Source: JBDGYW01 sp964580055 (lineage in GTDB: Bacteria > Gemmatimonadota > Gemmatimonadetes > Gemmatimonadales > GWC2-71-9). Taken from it: 64,000 nucleotides of DNA. The position numbers were made by a program, and so were the translations under genes. Location: positions 29,802 through 93,801 of the forward strand of contig CAZOJI010000012.1 in NCBI GenBank assembly GCA_964580055.1, in the 5' to 3' direction. The notes under the pieces were generated by a model, which was not told the DNA's origin, made no database searches, and worked only from the letters and a program-made list of their open reading frames with translations. Below are positions 49,978 to 58,477 of this stretch, piece by piece. Positions within the stretch are counted from its first letter, which is position 1, and each line of letters opens with the position of its first letter.

Positions 49978-51190
49978 CGTTGGACCCCACGATCCGCTCC
50001 ATCACCACGGCGGCTGCGAGGATACTGGCCACGTTGGTTGTGGTTCGGGCCATGTCGGGGATGCGATCCACCCCAAGGAGAATGCCCAACCCTTCGAGGG
50101 GCACGCCGACACTGCCGAGCGCGGGCGCCAGGCTGAACACGCCCCCTGCCGGAATTCCCGCAACCGTGAAGGAAACGATGAATGTCGCTAGTACGGCCCC
50201 GCCGACGCTGGATGCCGCGAGCGGAACTCCGAACAGCCACGCCAGAAACACGATCCCCGCTCCCTGGAACAAAGCGCTGCCGCTGCGACCGACTCCGGCC
50301 CCGAGGGGGATCACCAGACTCGTCACCGCGCGCGACAGCCGCAGTTCGCGCTCCGCTGCTTCGAGCATTGCCGGCACTGAGGCGGCGCTGCTTGCCGTCG
50401 TGGCAGCGATTATGAGTGGGCTGACGCTCGCCTTGAGGAACGTCGCCACCCGCATACGACCCAGGAATCTCACCAGGGGAAGGAATACCAGCGCCACGAA
50501 AGCAACGAGCCCCACAAACACCGCCAGGATGAAGGCACCCAAGCTCTGCAGCATGGCCCAACCGGTGCGGGCGGTGACCGGTGCGGCGAGAGCGAACACG
50601 CCGATGGGAGCCAGCAACAGAATCCAGTGCACCAGCTTCACCAGAGCCGCCGTCACCGCATTGGCCAGAGCCAGGAGCTGCTCGCGCTCACTCTCCGGCA
50701 GAGCGCCGCTTGCCGCCCCAATGAAGATCGTGAAGACAATGAGTGGCAACAGGGCGCCTTCCGCGGCCGCCTGGAAGGGGTTGCTGGGAATCAGGCCAAG
50801 CAGGAACTCCACGATTCCGGGCAGCTCCGGCGGCACGGCCGATTCGGTTGTGATCGCCTGAGCGGCGGCTTCGTTGGCCAAGGGGAGGAGCAGCTGCATC
50901 ACGCCCATGCCGAACAGGATTCCCACGGCACTCGTGGCCGCGAAGAAGAGCAGCGTGAAACCGCCAAGCTGCCCCAGCCGGCGCAGGTCTCCGAGGCTTC
51001 CGACACCCACGAAGATGATCACCGCGATCAAGGGAATGACGACCATCTTCAGTAGGTTGACGAACGCGGTGCCGATTGGCTCTATGCCGATGGCGACGGC
51101 CGTGAGCCAGTCCGATCCGGTGATTGCCGCGACCAGTCCCAGCAGCAGGCCCGCGACGAGGCCGATGGCAACCCATGCGTAGAGCTTCAT
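49955..51190 (-). CDS. Dicarboxylate/amino acid:cation symporter, tandem copy 2
   Basis: 411 residues. The start at 51190 overlaps the stop of the next copy by four bases. It has the DAACS layout: PIGTAFVNLLKMVVIPLIAVIIF, re-entrant hairpin ASSAASVPAMLEAAE, and C-terminal GIPAGGVFSLAPALG with GVDRIPDMARTTTNVA. The canonical NMDGT/NMNGT segment of TM7 is replaced by GVGRSGSALFQG, and the second hairpin also deviates, so the substrate probably differs from glutamate or C4 acids. It closely resembles the copy at 51187-52437, which points to a tandem duplication. Confidence 0.92.
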   Translation of the reverse strand: MKLYAWVAIGLVAGLLLGLVAAITGSDWLTAVAIGIEPIGTAFVNLLKMVVIPLIAVIIFVGVGSLGDLRRLGQLGGFTLLFFAATSAVGILFGMGVMQLLLPLANEAAAQAITTESAVPPELPGIVEFLLGLIPSNPFQAAAEGALLPLIVFTIFIGAASGALPESEREQLLALANAVTAALVKLVHWILLLAPIGVFALAAPVTARTGWAMLQSLGAFILAVFVGLVAFVALVFLPLVRFLGRMRVATFLKASVSPLIIAATTASSAASVPAMLEAAERELRLSRAVTSLVIPLGAGVGRSGSALFQGAGIVFLAWLFGVPLAASSVGGAVLATFIVSFTVAGIPAGGVFSLAPALGSVGVPLEGLGILLGVDRIPDMARTTTNVASILAAAVVMERIVGSNDAVPPGG

Positions 51191-52437
51191 ATCAAGAAAC
51201 CCCGCCTCGTCTCGGTCCCGTCTTCCAACCGCTGTTCCATTCTGTCTACGACCACGGTTGCCGTGAGCGTACCGGTCACATTGGTGGCGGTGCGCGCCAT
51301 GTCCGGCACTCGATCCACGCCGAGAAGCACGGCGAGGCCGTCGAGCGGGATGCCGACGGTTCCCAGCGCCGGAGCCATGCTCAGCACGCTTCCACCAGGC
51401 ACGCTCGCGACGGTGAAGGACACGATGAAGGTCGCCAAAACCGCGGCGCTGATTCCCGATGCTGCCAGCGACACACCGTAGAGCCACGCGAGAAACACGA
51501 TTCCGGCTCCCTGAAACAGCGCGGCCCCGCCGCGGCCCAGGGCGGCGCCGAGCGGGATGACGAAGCTCGATACCGGGCGGGAGATCTTCATGTCCTCGTT
51601 CGCCGCTTCCAGCATTGCCGGGACCGTGGCCGGAGACGAAGTCGTGGCCGCCGCGATAGCCTGAGGCGTGAGGCAGGCCCTCAGGAAGCTGCCGATCCTC
51701 ATACCGCCCAGGAATCTCACGGCTGGCGCGTATATGGCGCCTATGAACACCGTGAGCCCGACGAGTACGGCCAGCACGAATGCCAGAAGGCTCTGCAGCA
51801 TGGCCCAACCGGCCCGCGCGGTAACCGGTGCAGCCAACGCGAAGACGCCGATGGGAGCCACCCAGAGTATCCAATTGACCAGCTTGATGAGTGCGGCGAC
51901 CAGCGCACCGGCCAAGTTCAGCAGCCGGTCACGCGCATCCTCTTCGATCACTCCCGCGGCAGCGGCGAACATGACGACGAACACTATCAAGGGCAGTAGG
52001 GCGCCGTCTGCCGCCGCCTGAAATGGGTTGCTGGGAATCAGGCTCAGCAGGAACTCCATCACGCCAGGCAGGGCCGGCGCCTCCACCGCGCCGGCCGACA
52101 CGGCGCGAGCCGCCTCTTCGCTCGCCAGGGGCAGCATCACCTTCATGGTCCCCATACCCATCAAGACGCCGATCACGGCTGTCACCGCGAAGAACGCCAT
52201 GGTCACGGCACCCATGCGCCCGAGTTTGCGCAGGTCCCCCAGCGAAGCTACACCAACGAAGATCACCGCGGTCACCAGGGGGATCACCACCATCTTGAGG
52301 ACGTTGACGAACGCCGTACCTAGAGGCTCGACGCCGGCTGCCAGCGCCATCAGCGTGGGGGATTCCGTGGCGGATGCGGTCAGACCCAACAGCAAGCCAC
52401 CGAGAAGGCCCAGTGCTATGGCGATGTGGAGTTTCAA
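51187..52437 (-). CDS. Dicarboxylate/amino acid:cation symporter, tandem copy 1
   Basis: 416 residues, beginning MKLHIAIALGLLGGLLLGL. It shares PLGTAFVNVLKMVVIPLVTAVIFVGVASLGDLRKLG, the TSSPATVPAMLEAANEDMKISRPVSSFVIPLGAALGRGG stretch and GVDRVPDMARTATNVTG with the downstream copy. As there, NMNGTA is replaced by GRGGAALFQG, so the pair forms a divergent subgroup of the family. It begins ten bases downstream of the RsbRD-like gene's stop, and the four genes to 49594 likely form one transcript. Confidence 0.92.
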   Translation of the reverse strand: MKLHIAIALGLLGGLLLGLTASATESPTLMALAAGVEPLGTAFVNVLKMVVIPLVTAVIFVGVASLGDLRKLGRMGAVTMAFFAVTAVIGVLMGMGTMKVMLPLASEEAARAVSAGAVEAPALPGVMEFLLSLIPSNPFQAAADGALLPLIVFVVMFAAAAGVIEEDARDRLLNLAGALVAALIKLVNWILWVAPIGVFALAAPVTARAGWAMLQSLLAFVLAVLVGLTVFIGAIYAPAVRFLGGMRIGSFLRACLTPQAIAAATTSSPATVPAMLEAANEDMKISRPVSSFVIPLGAALGRGGAALFQGAGIVFLAWLYGVSLAASGISAAVLATFIVSFTVASVPGGSVLSMAPALGTVGIPLDGLAVLLGVDRVPDMARTATNVTGTLTATVVVDRMEQRLEDGTETRRGFLI

Positions 52438-52446
52438 GAGATCCCG

Positions 52447-53019
52447 TTAGTGGCTCATCTGCTTGAATGCCGCTAGTTCTTCTTCGAGCTGGGTCAAACG
52501 CTGGCTGACGGTGCTGTTGCCGGGTCCTGAGGCGTCCAGGATCACTCCGCCTCTTTCCATCAGAGTCTCGACCAGGACGTCCGTGTAGCCCACGACCGCG
52601 TGGGCGATTCCCCTGTCCAGGCCGCGGTTGAGGCGGAGGATCGCCGCCATCAACTGCCTTGCCGGCAGTGCCGCGATGACATCGGCCAGATTGTGCATCA
52701 GGAGGTCACGGAGATGTTGGATTTCCTCCACGACTTCTCCGGCGGCGAGTCCTCTGGCAGCGGCGGTTCTCCCGTACGAGTCGCAGGCGTCGAACCAGAG
52801 TTCTTCGACCTGCCGTCTGAGAGGGCCGACCATCTCGATGACTATGTCGATGAGGAGCGCGAGTTGCCGTTCAATGGTCGGTCGATCCACTGCCGCAGCC
52901 TGGCTCATACGTTCCATCAACCAGTCTGCCCACTGTGATATCAGCTGATCTCTGTTCGCTTCGAGCGATCGGCCGACGGCCGCGAGTGCCGGTGTGGTTG
53001 GACGTGCGGTTAGACCCAT
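52447..53019 (-). CDS. RsbRD-like N-terminal domain protein
   Basis: 190 residues, all-helical. The arrangement SLEANRDQLISQWADWLMERM, then LALLIDIVIEMVG, SYGRTAAARGLAAGEVVEEIQHLRDLL and HAVVGYTDVLVETL fits the RsbRD N-terminal domain, a globin-like four-to-five-helix fold found in stressosome proteins and in front of histidine kinases. No STAS or kinase domain follows; the C-terminal 30 residues are a coiled coil. It may act as a stand-alone sensor or adaptor. Located at the head of the symporter operon. Confidence 0.65.
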   Translation of the reverse strand: MGLTARPTTPALAAVGRSLEANRDQLISQWADWLMERMSQAAAVDRPTIERQLALLIDIVIEMVGPLRRQVEELWFDACDSYGRTAAARGLAAGEVVEEIQHLRDLLMHNLADVIAALPARQLMAAILRLNRGLDRGIAHAVVGYTDVLVETLMERGGVILDASGPGNSTVSQRLTQLEEELAAFKQMSH

Positions 53020-53088
53020 CTATGTTCGAAGTCCAGGTATGTTGGTAAGAAAAATCTACCGTAGCCGACACTGGAGGTGAAGTGCCAG

Positions 53089-53937
53089 ATGTCTACCGCG
53101 CACAAGATGCCGTTCGAGTTGGTCGGTGCCGACGGAGAACCTCTTCGCGGCGAGGTTCGCACGGGAGGCGACGGAACGGGCAGGCCGCCGGTCGTGATTT
53201 GCCACGGCTTCAAGGGCTGTAAGGATTGGGGGTTCTTCCCCGCCGTTGCCCGGCGCATGGCGAAGGCCGGAATGACGGCGGTCAGCTTCAATTTCACCGG
53301 TAGTGGAGTGGACGCTGAGGGTGACGCCTTCACCGAACGGGAGCGTTTCGCCGCTAGCACCTTCTCCAACGACGTACGCGACATCGGCATCGTGTGCGAC
53401 GCTCTGCTCGAGGGAAGCCTCGTCGAGGGCCTGGCGAAGCCCACGTGTTATGGTCTGTTTGGCTACAGCCGTGGCGGAGGCGCCGCGGTGCTGCACGCGT
53501 CCGCACGCCCCGCGGTCCGCTGCTTGGTTACCTGGGCGGCCATATCGCACACCGATCGCTGGGACGAGGCAACAAAACAACGCTGGCGTGAGGAGGGCAG
53601 ACGCTCAGTCTCGGGCGCCGGGCTGGAGGAGGGGCTCTTCTTCAATACCGATATGCTGGACGATATCGAGCAGAATGTCGATGCACTCGACGTCAAACGC
53701 GCCGCCGCGCGGGTAACCGCGCCCTGGCTGATAATTCACGGTGAGGCCGACGACTTCGTAACGGTTTCGGAAGGGTTGGAACTATATGACGCGGCGGAGG
53801 AAACCAGGAGCGACCTCTACCTGATACCGGGAGCGAATCATTTGTTCGGCCCCTCAGACGGGACAACCGGCCATACCAGGCACTTCGAGTCCGCCGTAGA
53901 TCGCACCCTGGACTGGTTTGCGCGATTCCTGTTCTAG
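53089..53937 (+). CDS. Alpha/beta hydrolase
   Basis: 282 residues. The core has ICHGFKGCKDWGFFPAVARRMAKAG (oxyanion region), the nucleophile elbow GYSRGGG, WLIIHGEADDFV (Asp) and PGANHLFG (His). It resembles dienelactone-hydrolase and BAAT-type serine esterases with an N-terminal beta-rich lid. No signal peptide. The ATG at 53089 is preferred; a GTG four codons upstream lies directly against GGAGG and is less likely. Substrate unknown. Divergent from the RsbRD-like gene. Confidence 0.88.
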   Translation: MSTAHKMPFELVGADGEPLRGEVRTGGDGTGRPPVVICHGFKGCKDWGFFPAVARRMAKAGMTAVSFNFTGSGVDAEGDAFTERERFAASTFSNDVRDIGIVCDALLEGSLVEGLAKPTCYGLFGYSRGGGAAVLHASARPAVRCLVTWAAISHTDRWDEATKQRWREEGRRSVSGAGLEEGLFFNTDMLDDIEQNVDALDVKRAAARVTAPWLIIHGEADDFVTVSEGLELYDAAEETRSDLYLIPGANHLFGPSDGTTGHTRHFESAVDRTLDWFARFLF

Positions 53938-53969
53938 TCATCTGCCCGGTTGCGAAACCGTGCCTCTCT

Positions 53970-54578
53970 ATGTTGAATGGCTACTCTGACCACTTGCGGG
54001 AGGATCGCTGCTTGATCGATTTGACCACCGTTCGGAAACGGCTCGGTTCGCATTCGCCTCGACGGTTGACCGATGATAGCTGCGCCCGCGCCGCGGTGGC
54101 CGCCGTGCTGGTTGGATCGGATGAAGCGCCTCTCGACATCCTGCTGATTAAGCGTGCCACTCAGGACCATGACCCTTGGTCGGGTCAAATGGCGTTGCCG
54201 GGAGGCAGGAGTGAACCCGGAGACGTCAACCTGCTGGCTACTGCTCTGAGAGAAACCCGGGAGGAAACCGGCATCGAGCTACGTGGCAGCGAAGTCCTGG
54301 GAGAGTTGGATGATATCCGTCCACTCGGCAAGGGCCTGCCCCGGGTAATAGTGCGCCCGTTCGTGTTTCTACTCAGCCAACGGCCCACTGTTGCCCCGAA
54401 TCACGAAGTGGAGCTGTACGTATGGGCGAGATTCTCCGATCTGCCGAAAGTCGGCGGGTTAGCCGACATGGCTGTGGACGGAGCGACGATCACGGTGCCG
54501 GCCTACTTCGTCGGACCTCATGTGGTGTGGGGCTTGACCGAACGTATCCTCAAGTCGTTCATCGACTTGTGTCTATGA
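53970..54578 (+). CDS. NUDIX hydrolase (CoA pyrophosphatase-like)
   Basis: 202 residues. The Nudix box is complete: GGRSEPGDVNLLATALRETREETGI. The preceding DILLIKRATQDHDPWSGQMALPGG matches the NudL/YeaB subgroup that hydrolyses coenzyme A and related diphosphates. The protein has an extra N-terminal segment of about 30 residues whose start is uncertain (a later start near LIDLTTVRKRL is possible). It follows the alpha/beta hydrolase by 32 bp on the same strand. Confidence 0.9.
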   Translation: MLNGYSDHLREDRCLIDLTTVRKRLGSHSPRRLTDDSCARAAVAAVLVGSDEAPLDILLIKRATQDHDPWSGQMALPGGRSEPGDVNLLATALRETREETGIELRGSEVLGELDDIRPLGKGLPRVIVRPFVFLLSQRPTVAPNHEVELYVWARFSDLPKVGGLADMAVDGATITVPAYFVGPHVVWGLTERILKSFIDLCL

Positions 54579-54643
54579 CACCCAACCGGGCTCTTGCCGA
54601 AAAACGCCGGCCGTTGGAAATTTAGGCAAGCGTAAACCCGGGA

Positions 54644-55354
54644 GTGAACCTCTTGAGCCCAGCGGCGCAGCCCTCCGGTCTGAGTCCGTCCATCGAGGAC
54701 TATCTCAAGACGATATATCGGCTGGAGCAGGACAGCGGCGGCGCTCAAACCAGTGCGATCGCGGAACGGTTGGGCATCGCGCCGCCGTCGGTCAGCGGCA
54801 TGTTGAAGCGCCTCGCGGAGTCCGGCCTGGTTGAACACCAGCCATACAGGGGGGTTACGCTCACAAAGGTCGGAAACCGAGCAGCCGCACGCGTTGTGCG
54901 ACGCCATCGCGTGCTGGAGACTTACCTGGCCACCAAGCTGGGTTACGACTGGGATTCGGTTCATGAAGAGGCGGACCGCCTGGAGCACGCGGCGTCCGAC
55001 GAGCTGATCGAACGAATGGTGATGGCTCTGGGCAATCCGCAGTACCATCCGCACGGAGCACCGATTCCCTCGCGAGACGGCACCATGGAAACATCTGAGT
55101 GTGTTCCGCTCACGGAGATAGCCGTGGGCGAGTGTGTCGAGTTGCGCATGGTCAGCGACAAGAATCCGGAACGGCTTCGCTACCTCTCATCTTTGGAGCT
55201 GAAACCGGGTGTGTCGTTCGAGATATTGAGCAAGCAGCCGTTCTGCGGACCGATCAACATTCGGCTGATCTGCCCTTCCGGGCGGGAACACGTAATAGGC
55301 TACGAGTTGGCACGCTCGCTGTTCTGTGACGTGTTGCCAGGCGCGGCGGGCTGA
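54644..55354 (+). CDS. DtxR/MntR family metal-dependent regulator
   Basis: 236 residues from a GTG start. The winged helix is SPSIEDYLKTIYRLEQDSG, then TSAIAERLGIAPPSVSGMLKRLAESGLVEHQPYRGVTLT. The dimerisation and metal-binding domain includes HRVLETYLATKLGYDWDSVHEEADRLEHAASDELIERM, with the His/Glu ligands expected, and HPHGAPIP. A C-terminal FeoA-like SH3 domain follows. It should repress metal uptake when iron or manganese is plentiful; no metal transporter is adjacent. Its last 55 bp overlap the convergent dehydrogenase gene. Confidence 0.93.
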   Translation: MNLLSPAAQPSGLSPSIEDYLKTIYRLEQDSGGAQTSAIAERLGIAPPSVSGMLKRLAESGLVEHQPYRGVTLTKVGNRAAARVVRRHRVLETYLATKLGYDWDSVHEEADRLEHAASDELIERMVMALGNPQYHPHGAPIPSRDGTMETSECVPLTEIAVGECVELRMVSDKNPERLRYLSSLELKPGVSFEILSKQPFCGPINIRLICPSGREHVIGYELARSLFCDVLPGAAG

Positions 55355-56367
55355 ACAGTGCCATCGTTGGGTTGTGTCCGCCGCCTCGGCGCCGTCCCAT
55401 CGGCGCTCCGGGCGGGCCGGGCATGCTTGGACCACTCCAAGCCCCTCAAGATGCCTGCGAGTCTGCGATCCCGCGCCGGGCGGATCTTCGCCATTGAGTC
55501 CTTGTAAGCCTTCTCAATTGCATGAACCAGCCTGTGCTGCTGCTCCGGCTCGAGCTGAGACCAGGTGGCGAGGTCGGCCCAGGTGGCTTCGTAAGTGTGC
55601 ATGATGTTCTGCAGGAAACCCTCGATGTTCCTCTTCCCCGCGGCCAGGCTGTAGGAAAGGTGCGGCCCTGCGGCGGCCCACCCCAGCGCGGGCCCGAGTG
55701 AAACGGCGCGATCCAGATCGTCGACGTCGATCACCCCGCTCAGCACCAGGTCGATCGCCTCCCGCCACACCGCGGCGGAGATCCGGTCCGCGACATTACC
55801 GGGTACGTGTTTGTTGATCGTAACCGGAATCCGTCCCAGTTCCCGCAGCCAGCCTTTGACCAGCTCGACTAATGTCGAATCGGTATACGGACTTGGCGCC
55901 AGCTCCACCATCGGTATCAATTCGACCGGGTGGATAGGGTGTGTGACGAGACAGCGCTCCTGGCGCACGCACCGCGCCGCGATGTCTTTGGCAGCGAATC
56001 CCGCCGAGGAGCTGCTGATGACCCGCGCCTTGCTCGCGACCGACTCGACGCTCTCGAACACCTTCTGTTTGGCGCGGAGGTCCTCGCGAACAGCCTCAAT
56101 GATCCATATTGCGTCCCCGCACGCCTGCAACAGGCTGCGTCCGACGCGCAGGGAGGCGACTCCCTTCTCGACGTTTTCGACGGAGGCGCGCTGCAGTGAA
56201 ATGAGCCCCCGGGCCCGCTCGGCGACTTCCGCCGGTGCTTCGTGAAGCGAGTGCGCCTCGTTATCGTATAGTGAAACCGGCCAACCGGCGGCGACGCACA
56301 AAGCCGCCCAACCCCTGCCCGCCTCTCCCATCCCAACGACTGCTACCTGCACCTGTCCAGCGGTCAT
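55300..56367 (-). CDS. 3-hydroxyacyl-CoA dehydrogenase family protein
   Basis: 355 residues from the ATG at 56367. The NAD-binding VAVVGMGEAGRGWAALCVAAGWPVSLYD motif is intact, followed by ISSSSAGFAAKDIAARC and VTHPIHPVELIPMVELAP with the catalytic His-Glu environment, and GNVADRISAAVWREAIDLVLSG. The closest type is the single-polypeptide lambda-crystallin/L-carnitine dehydrogenase group, not the FadJ domain. The C-terminal 60 residues are Arg/Pro-rich and poorly conserved, and their coding sequence overlaps the convergent regulator gene. Substrate unknown. Confidence 0.88.
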   Translation of the reverse strand: MTAGQVQVAVVGMGEAGRGWAALCVAAGWPVSLYDNEAHSLHEAPAEVAERARGLISLQRASVENVEKGVASLRVGRSLLQACGDAIWIIEAVREDLRAKQKVFESVESVASKARVISSSSAGFAAKDIAARCVRQERCLVTHPIHPVELIPMVELAPSPYTDSTLVELVKGWLRELGRIPVTINKHVPGNVADRISAAVWREAIDLVLSGVIDVDDLDRAVSLGPALGWAAAGPHLSYSLAAGKRNIEGFLQNIMHTYEATWADLATWSQLEPEQQHRLVHAIEKAYKDSMAKIRPARDRRLAGILRGLEWSKHARPARSADGTAPRRRTQPNDGTVQPAAPGNTSQNSERANS

Positions 56368-56589
56368 AATCCCTCCGGCGTTTCTAAGAGCCAGCCGGGC
56401 CGCGTCGCACTCTACCGTCTCGCCGAACACGATAGCCCGACTCGGCCGCCGCCTGTTGGAACACCCGCACCTGTCTCTGGAATCCGAGCCAGAAATTAAC
56501 GTCTTTTCGCCCCGTCACACCACATCCGGGGCCTCGTTGCACTGGCGGCTCGAAGAGTTTGGGCCTAATGTTGAGGGCAACTGAAATCA

Positions 56590-57003
56590 GTGATGAGGGA
56601 GAACGTGACTGCAACTCCACCCGCAGACTGGAAAGAACTGCGAGTTGCGTACAGCCGGTTGATCCAGCGGTTCGGTGAGGCATGGGAACAGGGGTCGCCC
56701 GAAGGGATGACCGAGCTCTTTGACGAGAATGCCGTCTTCGTGCCGTCGCCCTTCGATACGCCTCTACGGGGAAAGGCGGCGATAGCGGAATACTGGAGGG
56801 ACGTGCCACTCGAGCAGGCGGATATCTCGTTTCGTTTCGGGGAAATATTCGCCGCGGGTCCGTGGTTTGCGACGGAGTACAAATGCACATTTCGCCGGCG
56901 TCGCAGCGGACAGGCTATCGACGTCCGCGGCGCCCTATTCTGTGAGACGCAGGACGGCAAGATGACCGAGATGAGGATGTACTGGCACAGGACGGCGCGT
57001 TGA
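56590..57003 (+). CDS. SnoaL-like (NTF2-fold) protein
   Basis: 137 residues of the cone-shaped NTF2/SnoaL fold: LIQRFGEAWEQGSPEGMTELFDENAVFVPSPFDTPLRGKAAIAEYWRDVP, then a beta sheet (FRFGEIFAAGPWFATEYKCTFRRR) ending EMRMYWHR. Members include ketosteroid-isomerase-like enzymes and many of unknown activity. Start codons GTG 56590, ATG 56593 and GTG 56605 are all in frame; the best is unclear. The 222-bp divergent region to the dehydrogenase gene should hold both promoters; nothing else was seen there. Confidence 0.82.
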   Translation: MMRENVTATPPADWKELRVAYSRLIQRFGEAWEQGSPEGMTELFDENAVFVPSPFDTPLRGKAAIAEYWRDVPLEQADISFRFGEIFAAGPWFATEYKCTFRRRRSGQAIDVRGALFCETQDGKMTEMRMYWHRTAR

Positions 57004-57013
57004 CGGAAGGGTC

Positions 57014-57841
57014 GTGATCGACAACCTGTTATTGGGAATGCAAGGGTGGGACCACCCCGATTGCGTCGATAGCTCGAAGTCGGTGCCTTTGACTTCGCTT
57101 GAGATGCTGGCCTCGTATGCGGAGGGGTACGCGACGGTAGAGCTGGATGACACCTTCTATGGAGTGCCGCCCGAATCGGTTGTAACGCAGTGGAAGAGTA
57201 GCGTACCATCCGATTTCACCTTCGCGCTCAAAGCTCCTCAGCAGATCACCCACGAACGCCGCTTCTCGGGCGGGCGGTCGATGCTGAAGCGGTTCCTGGA
57301 CCGCGTCTCCCGGCTTGGAGTCAACCTCGGACCGATACTCTTCCTTGCTCCACCCGGTTTCGAGTGCAACGACGATTCCTGGTCCGCTCTCGAGAAGTTC
57401 GTGCGGGAGCTGCCGTCCGACTTCAGGTGGGCATTGGAGTTGCGGCACCACGGTTGGTTCGGTGAAGAGCTCCAAGAGCTGCTCGCGAAAAGGAACGTGG
57501 CGCTGGTGCTGGCCGAGAACCGCTGGGTACGTCGCTCGGTGATGCTCGGTTTGACCGGAAAGCCTACCGCCGACTTTGCATACGTTCGCTGGAATCATCG
57601 CCATGCCTCCGGGGGGGCTGCGAGAGACGGTAGGCATGAGGAGCGAGTCACGGCGGTGTGGGTGAAGACGCTCGAGAGGCTGAGTGGCCTGGTGGGTAGC
57701 GTCTTTGGATATTTCAACATCAACGCGTTTGGAGATGGTGTCCGGAGCCTGGCACAGCTCCAGCATGCCATCGGACAGCAGTGGCTCGAGGCGTCCGTTA
57801 CCGAAAGCTCTTCGGACGCTGAGGGTCGAGACGCACTTTAG
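57014..57841 (+). CDS. DUF72 (YecE-like) protein
   Basis: 275 residues with a TIM-barrel of the DUF72 family: LLGMQGWDHPDC, YATVELDDTFYGVPPESVVTQWKSSVPSDFTFALKAPQQITHERR, LGPILFLAPPGF, WALELRHHGWFGEE and FAYVRWNHRH. Its biochemical role is not established. GTG start with GGAAGG seven bases before it. It follows the SnoaL-like gene by 10 bp and precedes the response regulator gene by 13 bp. Confidence 0.9.
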   Translation: MIDNLLLGMQGWDHPDCVDSSKSVPLTSLEMLASYAEGYATVELDDTFYGVPPESVVTQWKSSVPSDFTFALKAPQQITHERRFSGGRSMLKRFLDRVSRLGVNLGPILFLAPPGFECNDDSWSALEKFVRELPSDFRWALELRHHGWFGEELQELLAKRNVALVLAENRWVRRSVMLGLTGKPTADFAYVRWNHRHASGGAARDGRHEERVTAVWVKTLERLSGLVGSVFGYFNINAFGDGVRSLAQLQHAIGQQWLEASVTESSSDAEGRDAL

Positions 57842-57854
57842 AAGGGCGGATCGC

Positions 57855-58448
57855 ATGGAAAAGTGCTCGATTCTGTTGATCGACGACGACCAAAGCATCC
57901 TCAACGCCCTCAGAAGGTACTTCGAGCGGCTGGGCCACGAGGTGTATACGGCCGAGTCGGGTAAGGAAGGGCTCACGCTGCACGAACGAGTGCGGCCTGA
58001 CGTCACCGTGCTCGACGTCTTCATGCCCGGAATGTCGGGCTTGGAGGTACTGGAGATCCTGCGGGAGCGGAACGCCATGGTCGTCATGCTCACGGGACAG
58101 GGCGAGATCGAGATAGCGGTGAAGGCGATGAAACTCGGGGCGGAGAACTTCCTCACCAAGCCGGTCGACATGGAACACCTCACGGCCACAGTCGAGAAGG
58201 CGGCGGAGAAGGGCAAACTGAGACGCGAGAACGTCGAGCTGCGCAGGCGTCTTCGCCCCAATTTGAAGCGCCAGTTGATCCGCGTGGCGCTGCTCGTGCT
58301 GCTCGTGGTCGTGTCCGCGATAGTGGGCCGGATGATAGGCGACACCCGCGACAGAGTGGACCGCAGAGCCGACATACCGGTGCCGTTTGACACCAGCGGC
58401 GCGGAGGACACATTGGAAGATTCGGCCGCGGCGCCGAACCAGAACTGA
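57855..58448 (+). CDS. Receiver-domain protein with C-terminal membrane anchor
   Basis: 197 residues from the ATG at 57855. A complete receiver domain (acidic pocket at 10-12, phospho-acceptor Asp54 in VTVLDVFMPGM, MLTG at 78-81, Lys102 in LTKPVD) is followed by a short coiled coil (KAAEKGKLRRENVELRRRL), one hydrophobic helix at about 141-160 (LIRVALLVLLVVVSAIVG), and a short acidic tail. It lacks any DNA-binding or enzymatic output domain. The topology puts the receiver in the cytoplasm and the tail outside. A kinase partner is not in the window. Confidence 0.9.
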   Translation: MEKCSILLIDDDQSILNALRRYFERLGHEVYTAESGKEGLTLHERVRPDVTVLDVFMPGMSGLEVLEILRERNAMVVMLTGQGEIEIAVKAMKLGAENFLTKPVDMEHLTATVEKAAEKGKLRRENVELRRRLRPNLKRQLIRVALLVLLVVVSAIVGRMIGDTRDRVDRRADIPVPFDTSGAEDTLEDSAAAPNQN

Positions 58449-58477
58449 CAACTCACATCTCTCAACACACAGATACC

